Below, in pieces: positions 1-7,078 of a stretch of 7,162 nucleotides of DNA; the first letter of the stretch is position 1, and each line of letters begins with the position of its first letter. This DNA comes from Candidatus Poribacteria bacterium (GTDB lineage: Bacteria > Poribacteria > WGA-4E > WGA-3G), in contig RKRO01000445.1 in NCBI GenBank assembly GCA_007571355.1, positions 1 to 7,162 of the forward strand, given 5' to 3'. The notes beneath the pieces were generated by a model. The model did not search any database and was not told the origin of the DNA. It saw only the letters and a program-made list of their open reading frames with translations. A program made the translations under genes and the position numbers.

Positions 1-2555
1 CCTCCATTAAGTCCTTGATCATCAACCAAGGAGGACGAAAGTTCAATTTTAGCAGCGTCAACAAGTTTTTCATCGGATTGGAGTGCCATGATACGGACAC
101 CTTGCGTGTTTCGTCCAATGCGTCGAATGTCGCTGACAGACATTCGCGTAACATAACCGTTTGAACTAATAAGAACGAGTTCATCAGTATCTGCAACACG
201 TTTTGCAGCCACGACTGCTCCGTTTCGAGTGGATTTCCCGATAGCGATGATACCTTTTCCGCCACGTCTTTGTGAGCGATACGCGGAGATAGATGTACGT
301 TTGCCGTACCCATTCTCTGTGACAATCAACAGGGTGTCATCCTTTCTACGCGTAGCCCCTTGTGCTTTTTCTTTCGCATCAGCAGCCTCGCTGTTGACAA
401 TAACCATTTGAGCAACGAAGTCCTCAGCACCGAGTTCTATACCGCGTACACCGCGCGTATTACGTCCAAGTGGTCTGACATCTTCTTCGCTGAACCGAAT
501 AGCTGTCCCATTATGCGTAACAAGGACGATATCTGATGTGCCTGTTGTTACTTGTGCACCAATCAGTTTATCGCCATCGTCAAGGTTCACAGCAATGATA
601 CCGCTTGATAGCGTGTTTTCAAAACTTGAAAGTTCCGTTTTTTTAACAATTCCGCGCTGCGTTGCCATGAAAACAAATTCGTCCACAACGGATTCACCCG
701 CATCAGCATCACCGGTTTCCATGTCAAGGTTAACAGTTTTAGGACGTACCGGTACATAGGCGGTGATGTTCTCATCTGATGCTAATTTGAGCAAATTAAC
801 GACGGCTCGTCCAGCGGATTGACGACTCGCTTCAGGTATCTGGTGGGCTTTCAACGTATAGCATTTGCCCATATCCGTGAAAAATAAGATGTTCTGATGG
901 GCAGTTGCAACGAAGATATGCTCCAAAAAGTCGCCATCTTTCGGTGCTGCACCCTTGATACCGACACCGCCGCGGTGCTGTTTCCGATAGGTGTCCATAG
1001 GCAGACGTTTGATATAGCCACTGTGAGAGAGCGTGATAACCATGTCTTCGTCCGCAATGAGATCCTCTACTTTGAACTCTTTAACTTCATCGGTAATTTC
1101 TGTTCGACGTTCATCACCATACTTTTCTTTGAGTGTTTCGAGTTCTGTGTGGATAATATCTGTTACCAAAGCTTCATTGGCAAGGATAGCACGGAGCTCG
1201 GCAATACGATCTAAAATGTCCGTGTATTCATCGTGGATACGTTGACGTTCAAGTCCGGTTAACTGACGCAGCGTCATCGTGAGGATTTCTCTCGCCTGCA
1301 CCTCGCTGAGCTGATACGTCTCCTGAAGTTCTTGTTCCGCTGCCTGCGGCGATTCAGCCGTTTGAACGAGTTCTATAATTGCCTCAAGATTCTGAAGTGC
1401 TAAGAGATAACCCTCAAGGATATGGTTTCTGCGTTCGGCACGCGCAAGTTCAAATTGTGTGCGTCGGCGAATCACATCGCGCCGATGCTCAAGATAGTAA
1501 CGTAGAATTTCTGCAAGCGTTAGGACTTTCGGAAGCCCCTCTACAAGGCAAAGAAGGTTCGCACTAAAAGTCGTCTGCATCTGTGTATGCTTGTACAACT
1601 GATTTAAAATAACTTGAGCGATCTCGCCACGTTTGAGGATTATAACAATGCGGATATCTTTGTCCGATTCATCCCGGATATCTCTAATACCCGTGATCGT
1701 TTTATCGACAACTAACTGATGCATTCGTTCTAATAACTGGTTTTTCTTGACCTGATACGGAATCTCGGTTATGATAATCTGTTCCTGTTCTGATCCCCTT
1801 TTAGTTCCTTGAGAGGTTCTCTCTATGACGGCTTTGGCACGAACAGTGGTGCTCCCTCTGCCAGTGGTGTACATCTCCTTAATTCCACTGGTGCCAACGA
1901 TAATCCCGGCTGTCGGGAAATCAGGACCGATAATATGTTCCATCAGCGTTTCTGAATCCGCATCTGGATTTGAGAGTTTGTAAAGCAGGGCATCAACAAC
2001 TTCATTTAAGTTGTGCGGCGGAATCCGCGTGAGATAGCCAACACCGATACCTGTCGTACCGTTAACAAGTAGGTTAGGAAGAAGCCCGGGAAGAACGGTC
2101 GGTTCATCAAGTGATTCCTTGTAGTTGGGTTGGAAGTCAACTACTGCCTTGTCAATGTCGGTGAGCATTTCCTCCGCGATGGCAGTCAAACGGCATTCTG
2201 TGTAGCGCATTGCGCCCGGTGGATCGTCGTCAATACTGCCGAAATTACCTTGACCGTCTATAAGTGGGTAACGTATACTAAAAGGTTGTGCTAAGCCGAC
2301 AAGCGTGCCATAAATCGGACCATCGCCGTGTGGATGGAAGTTTTTCATTACCTCTCCAACAACAGCAGCACATTTGTCATAGGGACGACTCGCAGTGAGA
2401 TTTATCTCCCCCATAGCATAGATGATCCGGCGGGTGCCCGGTTTGAGACCGTCCCGGACATCAGGGATCGCGCGATTGGTATTGACGCTCATCGCATAGG
2501 CGAGGTACGACGTTTTTAATTCGTTTTCTATGTTGGTTTCTCGTATATTTTCCAT
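1..2555 (-). CDS. gyrA: DNA gyrase subunit A, 3' end outside window
   Basis: This is the breakage-reunion subunit of DNA gyrase, a cytoplasmic A2B2 type II topoisomerase that introduces negative supercoils using ATP. There are 851 complete codons from ATG at 2555, and no stop codon falls inside the window. The N-terminus carries SYLAYAMSV and RAIPDVRDGLKP, then HPHGD (74-78) and the active-site tyrosine in RYTECRL (Tyr118, equal to E. coli Tyr122). The C-terminal DNA-wrapping beta-pinwheel begins near residue 505. Its blade-1 box is QHRGGVG (526-532) and its blade-5 box is QRRGGKG (762-768). Linkers between blades at about 605-625 and 720-741 look longer than in E. coli or B. subtilis. Positions 79 and 83, where E. 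coli has Ser83 and Asp87, are both Gly. The start is preceded by an AGGAGGG and lies 22 nt after gyrB, so the two genes are probably co-transcribed. The GyrA boxes argue against ParC. The frame was checked at residues 79, 118, 526 and 762 and is unbroken. Confidence 0.97.
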   Translation of the reverse strand, partial: MENIRETNIENELKTSYLAYAMSVNTNRAIPDVRDGLKPGTRRIIYAMGEINLTASRPYDKCAAVVGEVMKNFHPHGDGPIYGTLVGLAQPFSIRYPLIDGQGNFGSIDDDPPGAMRYTECRLTAIAEEMLTDIDKAVVDFQPNYKESLDEPTVLPGLLPNLLVNGTTGIGVGYLTRIPPHNLNEVVDALLYKLSNPDADSETLMEHIIGPDFPTAGIIVGTSGIKEMYTTGRGSTTVRAKAVIERTSQGTKRGSEQEQIIITEIPYQVKKNQLLERMHQLVVDKTITGIRDIRDESDKDIRIVIILKRGEIAQVILNQLYKHTQMQTTFSANLLCLVEGLPKVLTLAEILRYYLEHRRDVIRRRTQFELARAERRNHILEGYLLALQNLEAIIELVQTAESPQAAEQELQETYQLSEVQAREILTMTLRQLTGLERQRIHDEYTDILDRIAELRAILANEALVTDIIHTELETLKEKYGDERRTEITDEVKEFKVEDLIADEDMVITLSHSGYIKRLPMDTYRKQHRGGVGIKGAAPKDGDFLEHIFVATAHQNILFFTDMGKCYTLKAHQIPEASRQSAGRAVVNLLKLASDENITAYVPVRPKTVNLDMETGDADAGESVVDEFVFMATQRGIVKKTELSSFENTLSSGIIAVNLDDGDKLIGAQVTTGTSDIVLVTHNGTAIRFSEEDVRPLGRNTRGVRGIELGAEDFVAQMVIVNSEAADAKEKAQGATRRKDDTLLIVTENGYGKRTSISAYRSQRRGGKGIIAIGKSTRNGAVVAAKRVADTDELVLISSNGYVTRMSVSDIRRIGRNTQGVRIMALQSDEKLVDAAKIELSSSLVDDQGLNG

Positions 2556-2570
2556 CTGAAAACTTCAAAG

Positions 2571-2577
2571 CCCTCCT
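2571..2577 (-). promoter_or_regulatory. Ribosome binding site of gyrA
   Basis: The minus strand reads AGGAGGG immediately after the gyrB TAA stop. It is a strong Shine-Dalgarno match but lies 15 nt before the ATG at 2555, which is longer than usual. No alternative start codon in the gyrA frame lies closer, because an in-frame TGA falls in the gap. The conserved GyrA N-terminus also fits this ATG. Confidence 0.7.
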
Positions 2578-5100
2578 TTAGGCACCGTACATATCAAAAT
2601 TGACTTGGGTGCCGTAGCGTTCAATGAATTCGCGACGAGGTTCAACGGTATTCCCCATAAGGAGCGTAAAGATACGATCCGCTTCAACGGCATCTTCAAG
2701 GGTTACCCTCAGCAGAACACGATCATCTTGGCGCATCGTCGTCTCGCGCAATTGTTCAGCGTTCATCTCGGCTAAGCCTTTAAACCGTGTGATTGTCAGG
2801 CCCCGGTGTTCCATCTCAAGAAGATACTCCACAAGTGAAACAATGTTATCTGTATGATACGCATCCCCATTTTGGGATTGGATGCTAAACAATTTTTGAT
2901 GTGGAGCATCTGTGTTTTCTTGTGGTAAAAAATCTGACTGTTCGATGTTAAACGCAGTGAGTTTCTCAAGTTCTTGTTGTAGGTCCTGATGCCAAGTTCG
3001 AGAAACGCGCGGAATTATCGAATCGGAAGCTGACCTTTTGGTGCTTTCGGATGGGTCTGGATTTCCAAAAAGCGTCGTCTGGATGTCAGTAGCAGGAGGC
3101 GATTCTTCAGAAGTTTCTTGCGCAGCTAAGGTTTCCGTATTGATTTCATGAGACAGCGAAATCTCAAGCATGTTAAGCAGTTGGTCTGCATTATCATAAG
3201 TATTATCACCGTTGGCCTCATTCTCTATCGCCTCAGAGACTTGATTTGTGCCGAAAGGCTGCGGAGGTGTTAGGTTTCCACTTTGTTGGATTTGATCCAG
3301 GAGCATCTGTATCTTGCGGACTGAGTTGGAGATCGTGCGATATTCGGATTCTGAATAAGCCGCGCCCCGCCGAGCGTTCGTTATCTCAACGTTGTTGAGT
3401 GCAAGGGTAAGCAGGTAGTCTTCCATCTGTTCATCGCCTTGTAGATATTGGGCACTTCTACCCCTCTTAACTTGGTAGAGCGGCGGTTGGGCAATATAAA
3501 GGTGCCCGGAGGCGATAAGTTCAGGCATCTGTCTAAAGAAGAAAGTTAAAAGCAGTGTTCGGATATGTGCGCCATCAACATCAGCATCTGCCATAATAAT
3601 AACTTTAGCGTATCGAAGTTTATCGAGGCTGAATTCTTCTGCACCGATCCCTGTTCCTAAGGCAGTGACAATGTCAATGACTTGAGCGTTTTTGAGTATT
3701 TTGTCAAGCCTCGTTTTGTCGACGTTGATACCTTTACCTTTAAGGGGCAGAACGGCTTGATTCTGTCGGTCACGTCCTTGTTTAGCGGTACCGCCAGCGG
3801 AGTCACCCTCTACAAGAAAAAGTTCGGTTTTTGATGGGTCTCGCTCGGCACAGTCTGCAAGTTTCCCTGGCATAGATGCGGAATCAAGAACGCTTTTACG
3901 GCGAATCACTTCACGGGCACTCCGCGCAGCTTCGCGCGCCCGTGCAGCATCAATCGCTTTTTGGATAACGCGTTTGGAAACGCTTGGATTCTCCTCAAGA
4001 AGTTCCTTCAGGCGTGAACCGACAAACGTCTGGACAATACCTTCAACATCAGTGTTTCCGAGTTTAGATTTCGTTTGTCCCTCAAATTGTGGATCGGGAA
4101 CTTTAACGCTGATAATTGCAGTTATCCCTTCTCGGATGTCTTCACCAGTGATGTCTATCTTAACGTTCTTCAGAAGGGCATTAGCATTTGCGTAGTTTTT
4201 GAAGGCACGGGTAAGTGCGCTTTTGAATCCGCTCTCGTGAAAGCCCCCTTCCGAAGTTCGAATGTTATTGGCGTATGAACTTATGTTTTCCGAGTAACCT
4301 GTGTTGAATTGGAAGGCAATCTCAATTACAACATCTGACTGGACACCTTCTATGTAGATGGGTTTCGGGTGGAGGACCTCTTTATTCTGATTGTAATAGG
4401 TGACAAAAGAGGCAAGACCACCATCGTATTGGAAGGTAGTCGGTTCCGAATTTTCTTCATCTCGCTCGTCTTGGAAATTAATGCGAACACCTTTGTTTAA
4501 GAATGCAAGTTCTCTAAGTCGATCGCGAAGGGTCTCGTGTAAGAAGTAAATCGTATCAAATATCTCGGCATCCGGCATGAATGTTGTTCGGGTACCCGTC
4601 TTGTTGCTTTTACCGTTTTCCGCTACTGCCGTTTGAGGTATACCCCGTGCGTAACGCTGTTCGTAGATTGAACCGTTTTGCTGGACTTGGACGTGGAGCC
4701 ATTCAGAGAGCGCATTAACGCAGGAAGCACCAACACCGTGTAAACCGCCAGCCGTTTGGTACCCTACTTGCTCGCGACCGTCGAATTTACCGCCAGCATG
4801 CAGTGTCGTCATCACCACTTCAAGTGCCGAAATACCAGCAGTTGCATGCATGTCAACGGGAATACCCCGACCGTCATCGGCAACCGTAACACTTCCATCT
4901 CGATGAAGTTTTATGTCAATCTGCGTTCCATAGCCTGCACCGATTTCATCAATGCTGTTATCCACTAACTCTGTAACAAGATGGTGTAATCCGGCGGAAC
5001 CGGTACTACCGATGTACATACTCGGGCGTTTTCTAACGGCTTCAAGTCCCTCAAGAATTTGTATGTCGCTCGCTGTGTATGTTCGTTTCGCTTTAGCCAT
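2578..5100 (-). CDS. gyrB: DNA gyrase subunit B, long insert-bearing form
   Basis: This is the ATPase subunit of DNA gyrase; it pairs with the GyrA encoded just downstream. The protein has 840 residues, against 804 in E. coli and about 640 in insert-less GyrBs. The GHKL ATPase domain shows VRKRPSMYIG (22-31), the ATP-binding Glu44 and Asn48 in ELVDNSIDE, DDGRGIP (75-81), GGLHGVG (118-124) and the transducer lysine in QTKSKLG (342-348). The TOPRIM domain has EGDSAGG (431-437) and DADVDG (505-510), which supply metal-binding residues Glu431, Asp505 and Asp507. Residues of about 565-750 form an insert that starts and ends with helical segments; its middle (about 610-705) is rich in Ser, Thr, Glu, Asn and Pro and looks disordered. 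The C-terminal tail has EPRREFIE (820-827). Oddities are Gln141 where E. coli has Arg136, KGKGINV where KGKILNV is usual, and GLAEM where GLGEM is usual. The gyrA stop-to-start gap is 22 nt. GyrB rather than ParE is favoured by overall similarity and by the neighbouring gyrA. Confidence 0.98.
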   Translation of the reverse strand: MAKAKRTYTASDIQILEGLEAVRKRPSMYIGSTGSAGLHHLVTELVDNSIDEIGAGYGTQIDIKLHRDGSVTVADDGRGIPVDMHATAGISALEVVMTTLHAGGKFDGREQVGYQTAGGLHGVGASCVNALSEWLHVQVQQNGSIYEQRYARGIPQTAVAENGKSNKTGTRTTFMPDAEIFDTIYFLHETLRDRLRELAFLNKGVRINFQDERDEENSEPTTFQYDGGLASFVTYYNQNKEVLHPKPIYIEGVQSDVVIEIAFQFNTGYSENISSYANNIRTSEGGFHESGFKSALTRAFKNYANANALLKNVKIDITGEDIREGITAIISVKVPDPQFEGQTKSKLGNTDVEGIVQTFVGSRLKELLEENPSVSKRVIQKAIDAARAREAARSAREVIRRKSVLDSASMPGKLADCAERDPSKTELFLVEGDSAGGTAKQGRDRQNQAVLPLKGKGINVDKTRLDKILKNAQVIDIVTALGTGIGAEEFSLDKLRYAKVIIMADADVDGAHIRTLLLTFFFRQMPELIASGHLYIAQPPLYQVKRGRSAQYLQGDEQMEDYLLTLALNNVEITNARRGAAYSESEYRTISNSVRKIQMLLDQIQQSGNLTPPQPFGTNQVSEAIENEANGDNTYDNADQLLNMLEISLSHEINTETLAAQETSEESPPATDIQTTLFGNPDPSESTKRSASDSIIPRVSRTWHQDLQQELEKLTAFNIEQSDFLPQENTDAPHQKLFSIQSQNGDAYHTDNIVSLVEYLLEMEHRGLTITRFKGLAEMNAEQLRETTMRQDDRVLLRVTLEDAVEADRIFTLLMGNTVEPRREFIERYGTQVNFDMYGA

Positions 5101-5111
5101 TTATTTCGGGG

Positions 5112-5116
5112 CCCTC
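5112..5116 (-). promoter_or_regulatory. Probable ribosome binding site of gyrB
   Basis: The minus strand reads GAGGG 11 nt before the gyrB ATG at 5100. It is a partial Shine-Dalgarno match inside a short GC-rich stretch of an otherwise AT-rich leader. It supports the chosen start, as does the conserved GyrB N-terminus that begins about 12 residues in. Confidence 0.5.
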
Positions 5117-5137
5117 GATTAGGTTGGTTTGTATAAA

Positions 5138-5143
5138 ATTATA
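5138..5143 (-). promoter_or_regulatory. Candidate -10 element for gyrBA promoter
   Basis: The minus strand carries a perfect TATAAT in the 148-nt gap between dciA and gyrB. Transcription from it would start near 5131, giving a leader of about 30 nt with the GAGGG site inside it. No good -35 hexamer sits 16-18 nt upstream; that area is a run of A and T (minus strand TTAAAATAATAATAA). A TATAAT in AT-rich DNA can occur by chance, so this is a candidate only. If real, it would let gyrBA be expressed apart from recF-dciA. Gyrase promoters in other bacteria are often induced by DNA relaxation, but nothing here shows that directly. Confidence 0.4.
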
Positions 5144-5178
5144 ATGATACTCTTTTTATTATTATTTTAAGTTACTGG

Positions 5179-5191
5179 GTGTAAGATACAC
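5179..5191. repeat. Short palindrome upstream of gyrB
   Basis: GTGTA-AGA-TACAC is a perfect 5-bp inverted repeat with a 3-nt centre. It lies about 54 nt upstream of the start point implied by the candidate gyrB -10 element, a place where an activator could bind. Its length is within what chance allows, and no known operator is recognised. Confidence 0.25.
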
Positions 5192-5248
5192 GCTGAACTG
5201 CTGTGGTACTCGGTTCTCTAAATAGGATACCTTATTTCAACAATTTTG

Positions 5249-5740
5249 TCAAGACTTATCCGTGCTCTGAGAGGCAAATAATTGGCGTAGAGAGGTTTTT
5301 AAGTCAGTATCCGTTACATCAACAACTGTCTGCTCGATCTGTTCTAACGTTTCCGGTGTCGGGACATAACGGGTATTCTTGGGTATTGGATTCGTTGATT
5401 CTACTCGAGTTGGAGGGGCTGTTGTGTGAGGGGAGGATGAGGTTAGGGACTGGCGCACGTCTATCCGGATGTCTGTGAGAATAGGCTGTCCTAATTCGGC
5501 ATTCAAATCTGCCATGATTCTCTCTTTGAGGAGTAATAATTCTTTTTTGTACGGGGGATATTCAGTGTAGACTTTCAAGACACCACTTGAAATTGATACC
5601 GGCACTGTTTTTTCACCCAGTGGTACGCCGAGGAGTTTCCGCCACACAGAAAAGACCTTCTGTTCGAGCATTTTGGGCTCAAGGTCGCGAGTACGTACAA
5701 ATTCTGCAAGGAGATCCCGTAAATTTTGAGTCTTGTGCAT
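5249..5740 (-). CDS. dciA: DUF721 protein, DciA-like helicase loading factor
   Basis: This is a 163-residue protein of the DUF721/DciA family. DciA is the widespread bacterial partner of the replicative helicase DnaB, thought to help load it at the origin in species without DnaC or DnaI. The family domain spans about residues 5-97: an N-terminal helix (LRDLLAEFV), the tryptophan segment VWRKLLGVPL (32-41), then the beta and helix pattern GVLKVYTEYPPYKKELLLLK followed by LNAELG and ILTDIRI. A Ser/Thr/Pro-rich linker (about 98-130) leads to a short C-terminal helical part ending LRQLFASQ. The place between recF and gyrB matches that of the DUF721 gene in Mycobacterium (Rv0004). It starts 27 nt after recF, so the two are probably one transcript. 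The Shine-Dalgarno-like AAGAAGG is only 2 nt from the ATG, which may make translation inefficient. The family call is firm. The loader role is inferred from the family. Confidence 0.87.
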   Translation of the reverse strand: MHKTQNLRDLLAEFVRTRDLEPKMLEQKVFSVWRKLLGVPLGEKTVPVSISSGVLKVYTEYPPYKKELLLLKERIMADLNAELGQPILTDIRIDVRQSLTSSSPHTTAPPTRVESTNPIPKNTRYVPTPETLEQIEQTVVDVTDTDLKTSLRQLFASQSTDKS

Positions 5741-5742
5741 TA

Positions 5743-5749
5743 CCTTCTT
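5743..5749 (-). promoter_or_regulatory. Unusually close ribosome binding site of dciA
   Basis: The minus strand reads AAGAAGG, ending 2 nt before the ATG at 5740. It resembles the Shine-Dalgarno sequence with one mismatch, but the spacing is shorter than the usual 5-9 nt. The conserved helix LRDLLAEFV begins at residue 7, so a start further downstream is unlikely. Confidence 0.4.
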
Positions 5750-5767
5750 ATTTTCACAGTTTTATTG

Positions 5768-6997
5768 CTACTCAGACGCACTGTGAACTCCGATGGTGTA
5801 ACTTATATTAGCGTTTTCTACTGTCAAGACGCTCGGTTGCTTTAGATAGTAGAGAAGAGGTTCAGCATCTGTAGTCGTAATGAAAGTTTGAGCACTTAAA
5901 TTTTGCAGCACTTGTAACAGGTACTTTATACGTCTGTCGTCTAACTCCGAAGTAACGTCGTCTAACAAGACTATTGGATCTTTTCCTGTTAGGTGCCGTA
6001 TTAATTCCAACTCCGCTAACTTCAGTGCTAAGGCAATAGTCCGCTGTTGCCCTTGTGATCCATAAGATCGTGCTACCTCTCGGAATATTTCAGTTTCTTG
6101 GGGATCACTTTCATTGTGTTCTCTATGATTGTGAGCTGTCGTCCTCTTCGGTTCCCTCACTAGTTCAATCAGAAAATCGTCTCGGTGAGGACCAACTGAA
6201 GTTGATCCTCGCTGTAAATCTGCTTCGCGGGACGCATTTAGCGATGTGTTAAAATGCTTGGCGACCTTGTCTATATCCGAATTACGCGTTAACATATCGC
6301 CTGGCATCACCGCTGGACGATATGTTAACGCAAGGCTTTCTTGAGCACCGACGAGCTTTAAATAGTTTGCGATCGCGAAGTCCTTAAGTTGGTCAAAAAT
6401 TTCCAACCGCTTTACGATAACCGCAGTGCCATGCATGACCAGCAATTTGTTCCAAGCGTCTAACTGCGTGATGCTTGTAGACGTTGCACGAATCTGTTTT
6501 AACAATTCATTTCGTTGTTTAAGGACAAGGTTATATTTTTGCAAGTTTTTTAAATATTCGCTGTTAATCTGTGAAATCAGCAGATCCAAAAATCGCCGGC
6601 GTTCTGATGGACCTCCCTTCACCAATATTAATGATTCTGGTGAGAAAAACACAGCGTTGAACTGTCCGATCCATTCGGAACGTTTCGTCTGCAGAATGCC
6701 GTTTTTCTTTAATGTGAACTGTCCACGCGTTCGCTTCAGTGCTTCAAGTGAAACTATATCGTTACGACCATTCCTGAGTGTCCCTTTTAGATAAAATCCG
6801 GATTCATGATGCCGAATCAATTCAGCATCATGCGTTGCACGATGAGATTCAGCAGTGCATAAAAAATAGATTGCTTCAAGCAAACTGGTTTTTCCTTGAG
6901 CATTGCCACCGACAATTAAGTTAACAGATTGGGGAAAGTCCACTTCGCAATCTATATAATTACGGAAATTGCGCAGGACGATGCGGTTTAATAACAT
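5768..6997 (-). CDS. recF: DNA replication and repair protein RecF
   Basis: RecF is an SMC/Rad50-like ATPase that acts with RecO and RecR to load RecA at single-strand gaps and at stalled forks. The protein has 409 residues, longer than the usual 360-375. Visible motifs in order are the N-terminal strand RIVLRNFRNY (5-14), Walker A GGNAQGKTS (30-38), the FFSPE segment (117-121), GPSERRRFLD (129-138), GPHRDDF (269-275), the ABC signature SQGQQR (314-319), Walker B IVLLDDV (342-348) and the D-loop SELD (350-353). The extra length lies partly between GPHRDDF and the signature, where about 20 hydrophilic residues rich in His, Asn and Glu (about 283-306) are inserted. The ATG at 6997 is the only start: no ATG, GTG or TTG lies between it and the in-frame TAG upstream. 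There is no clear Shine-Dalgarno site. It is the first gene of the cluster after the putative origin and is followed 27 nt later by dciA. Confidence 0.97.
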   Translation of the reverse strand: MLLNRIVLRNFRNYIDCEVDFPQSVNLIVGGNAQGKTSLLEAIYFLCTAESHRATHDAELIRHHESGFYLKGTLRNGRNDIVSLEALKRTRGQFTLKKNGILQTKRSEWIGQFNAVFFSPESLILVKGGPSERRRFLDLLISQINSEYLKNLQKYNLVLKQRNELLKQIRATSTSITQLDAWNKLLVMHGTAVIVKRLEIFDQLKDFAIANYLKLVGAQESLALTYRPAVMPGDMLTRNSDIDKVAKHFNTSLNASREADLQRGSTSVGPHRDDFLIELVREPKRTTAHNHREHNESDPQETEIFREVARSYGSQGQQRTIALALKLAELELIRHLTGKDPIVLLDDVTSELDDRRIKYLLQVLQNLSAQTFITTTDAEPLLYYLKQPSVLTVENANISYTIGVHSASE

Positions 6998-7037
6998 CTG
7001 TTTTGAATCGCTTTGGAGATGAAAATTTTTGTTTTTA

Positions 7038-7046
7038 TCTATAACA
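7038..7046 (-). promoter_or_regulatory. Weak candidate extended -10 for recF
   Basis: The minus strand reads TGTTATAGA, a TGn extended -10 with four of six matches to TATAAT. A start near 7031 would give a leader of about 34 nt for recF. No -35 hexamer is seen at 17 nt. The flank is AT-rich, so such a match is expected now and then by chance. Confidence 0.22.
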
Positions 7047-7078
7047 TTGAACGACTATTTTTGATACATTTTCAGCGG

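Noticed and set aside
897..1214. A plus-strand open frame of 105 codons
   Set aside because: It lies wholly antisense to gyrA coding sequence, with no recognisable domain or ribosome binding site.
1..2555. A frameshift or decay in gyrA
   Set aside because: One frame is open from 2555 to the window edge. HPHGD, Tyr118, the blade-1 box and the blade-5 box all fall in that frame.
1..5100. The pair being topoisomerase IV (parE-parC) rather than gyrase
   Set aside because: The A subunit has GyrA-box motifs and a six-blade C-terminal domain, the B subunit aligns with E. coli GyrB along its length, and the neighbours are recF and dciA.
5220..5237. Hairpin AAATAGG-ATA-CCTTATTT as the terminator of recF-dciA
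   Set aside because: The stem is short, AT-rich and bulged, and on the minus strand it is followed by AGAGAACC rather than a T-run.
5203..5478. A plus-strand open frame of 91 codons overlapping dciA
   Set aside because: Most of it is antisense to the conserved dciA gene and it shows no family motif.
6426..6794. A plus-strand open frame of 122 codons
   Set aside because: It is antisense to recF and Cys/Phe/Arg-rich, as expected from reading a coding gene backwards.
7035..7043. TTATCTATA on the plus strand as a further DnaA box
   Set aside because: It matches only seven of nine positions and sits in AT-rich sequence where such matches are common.
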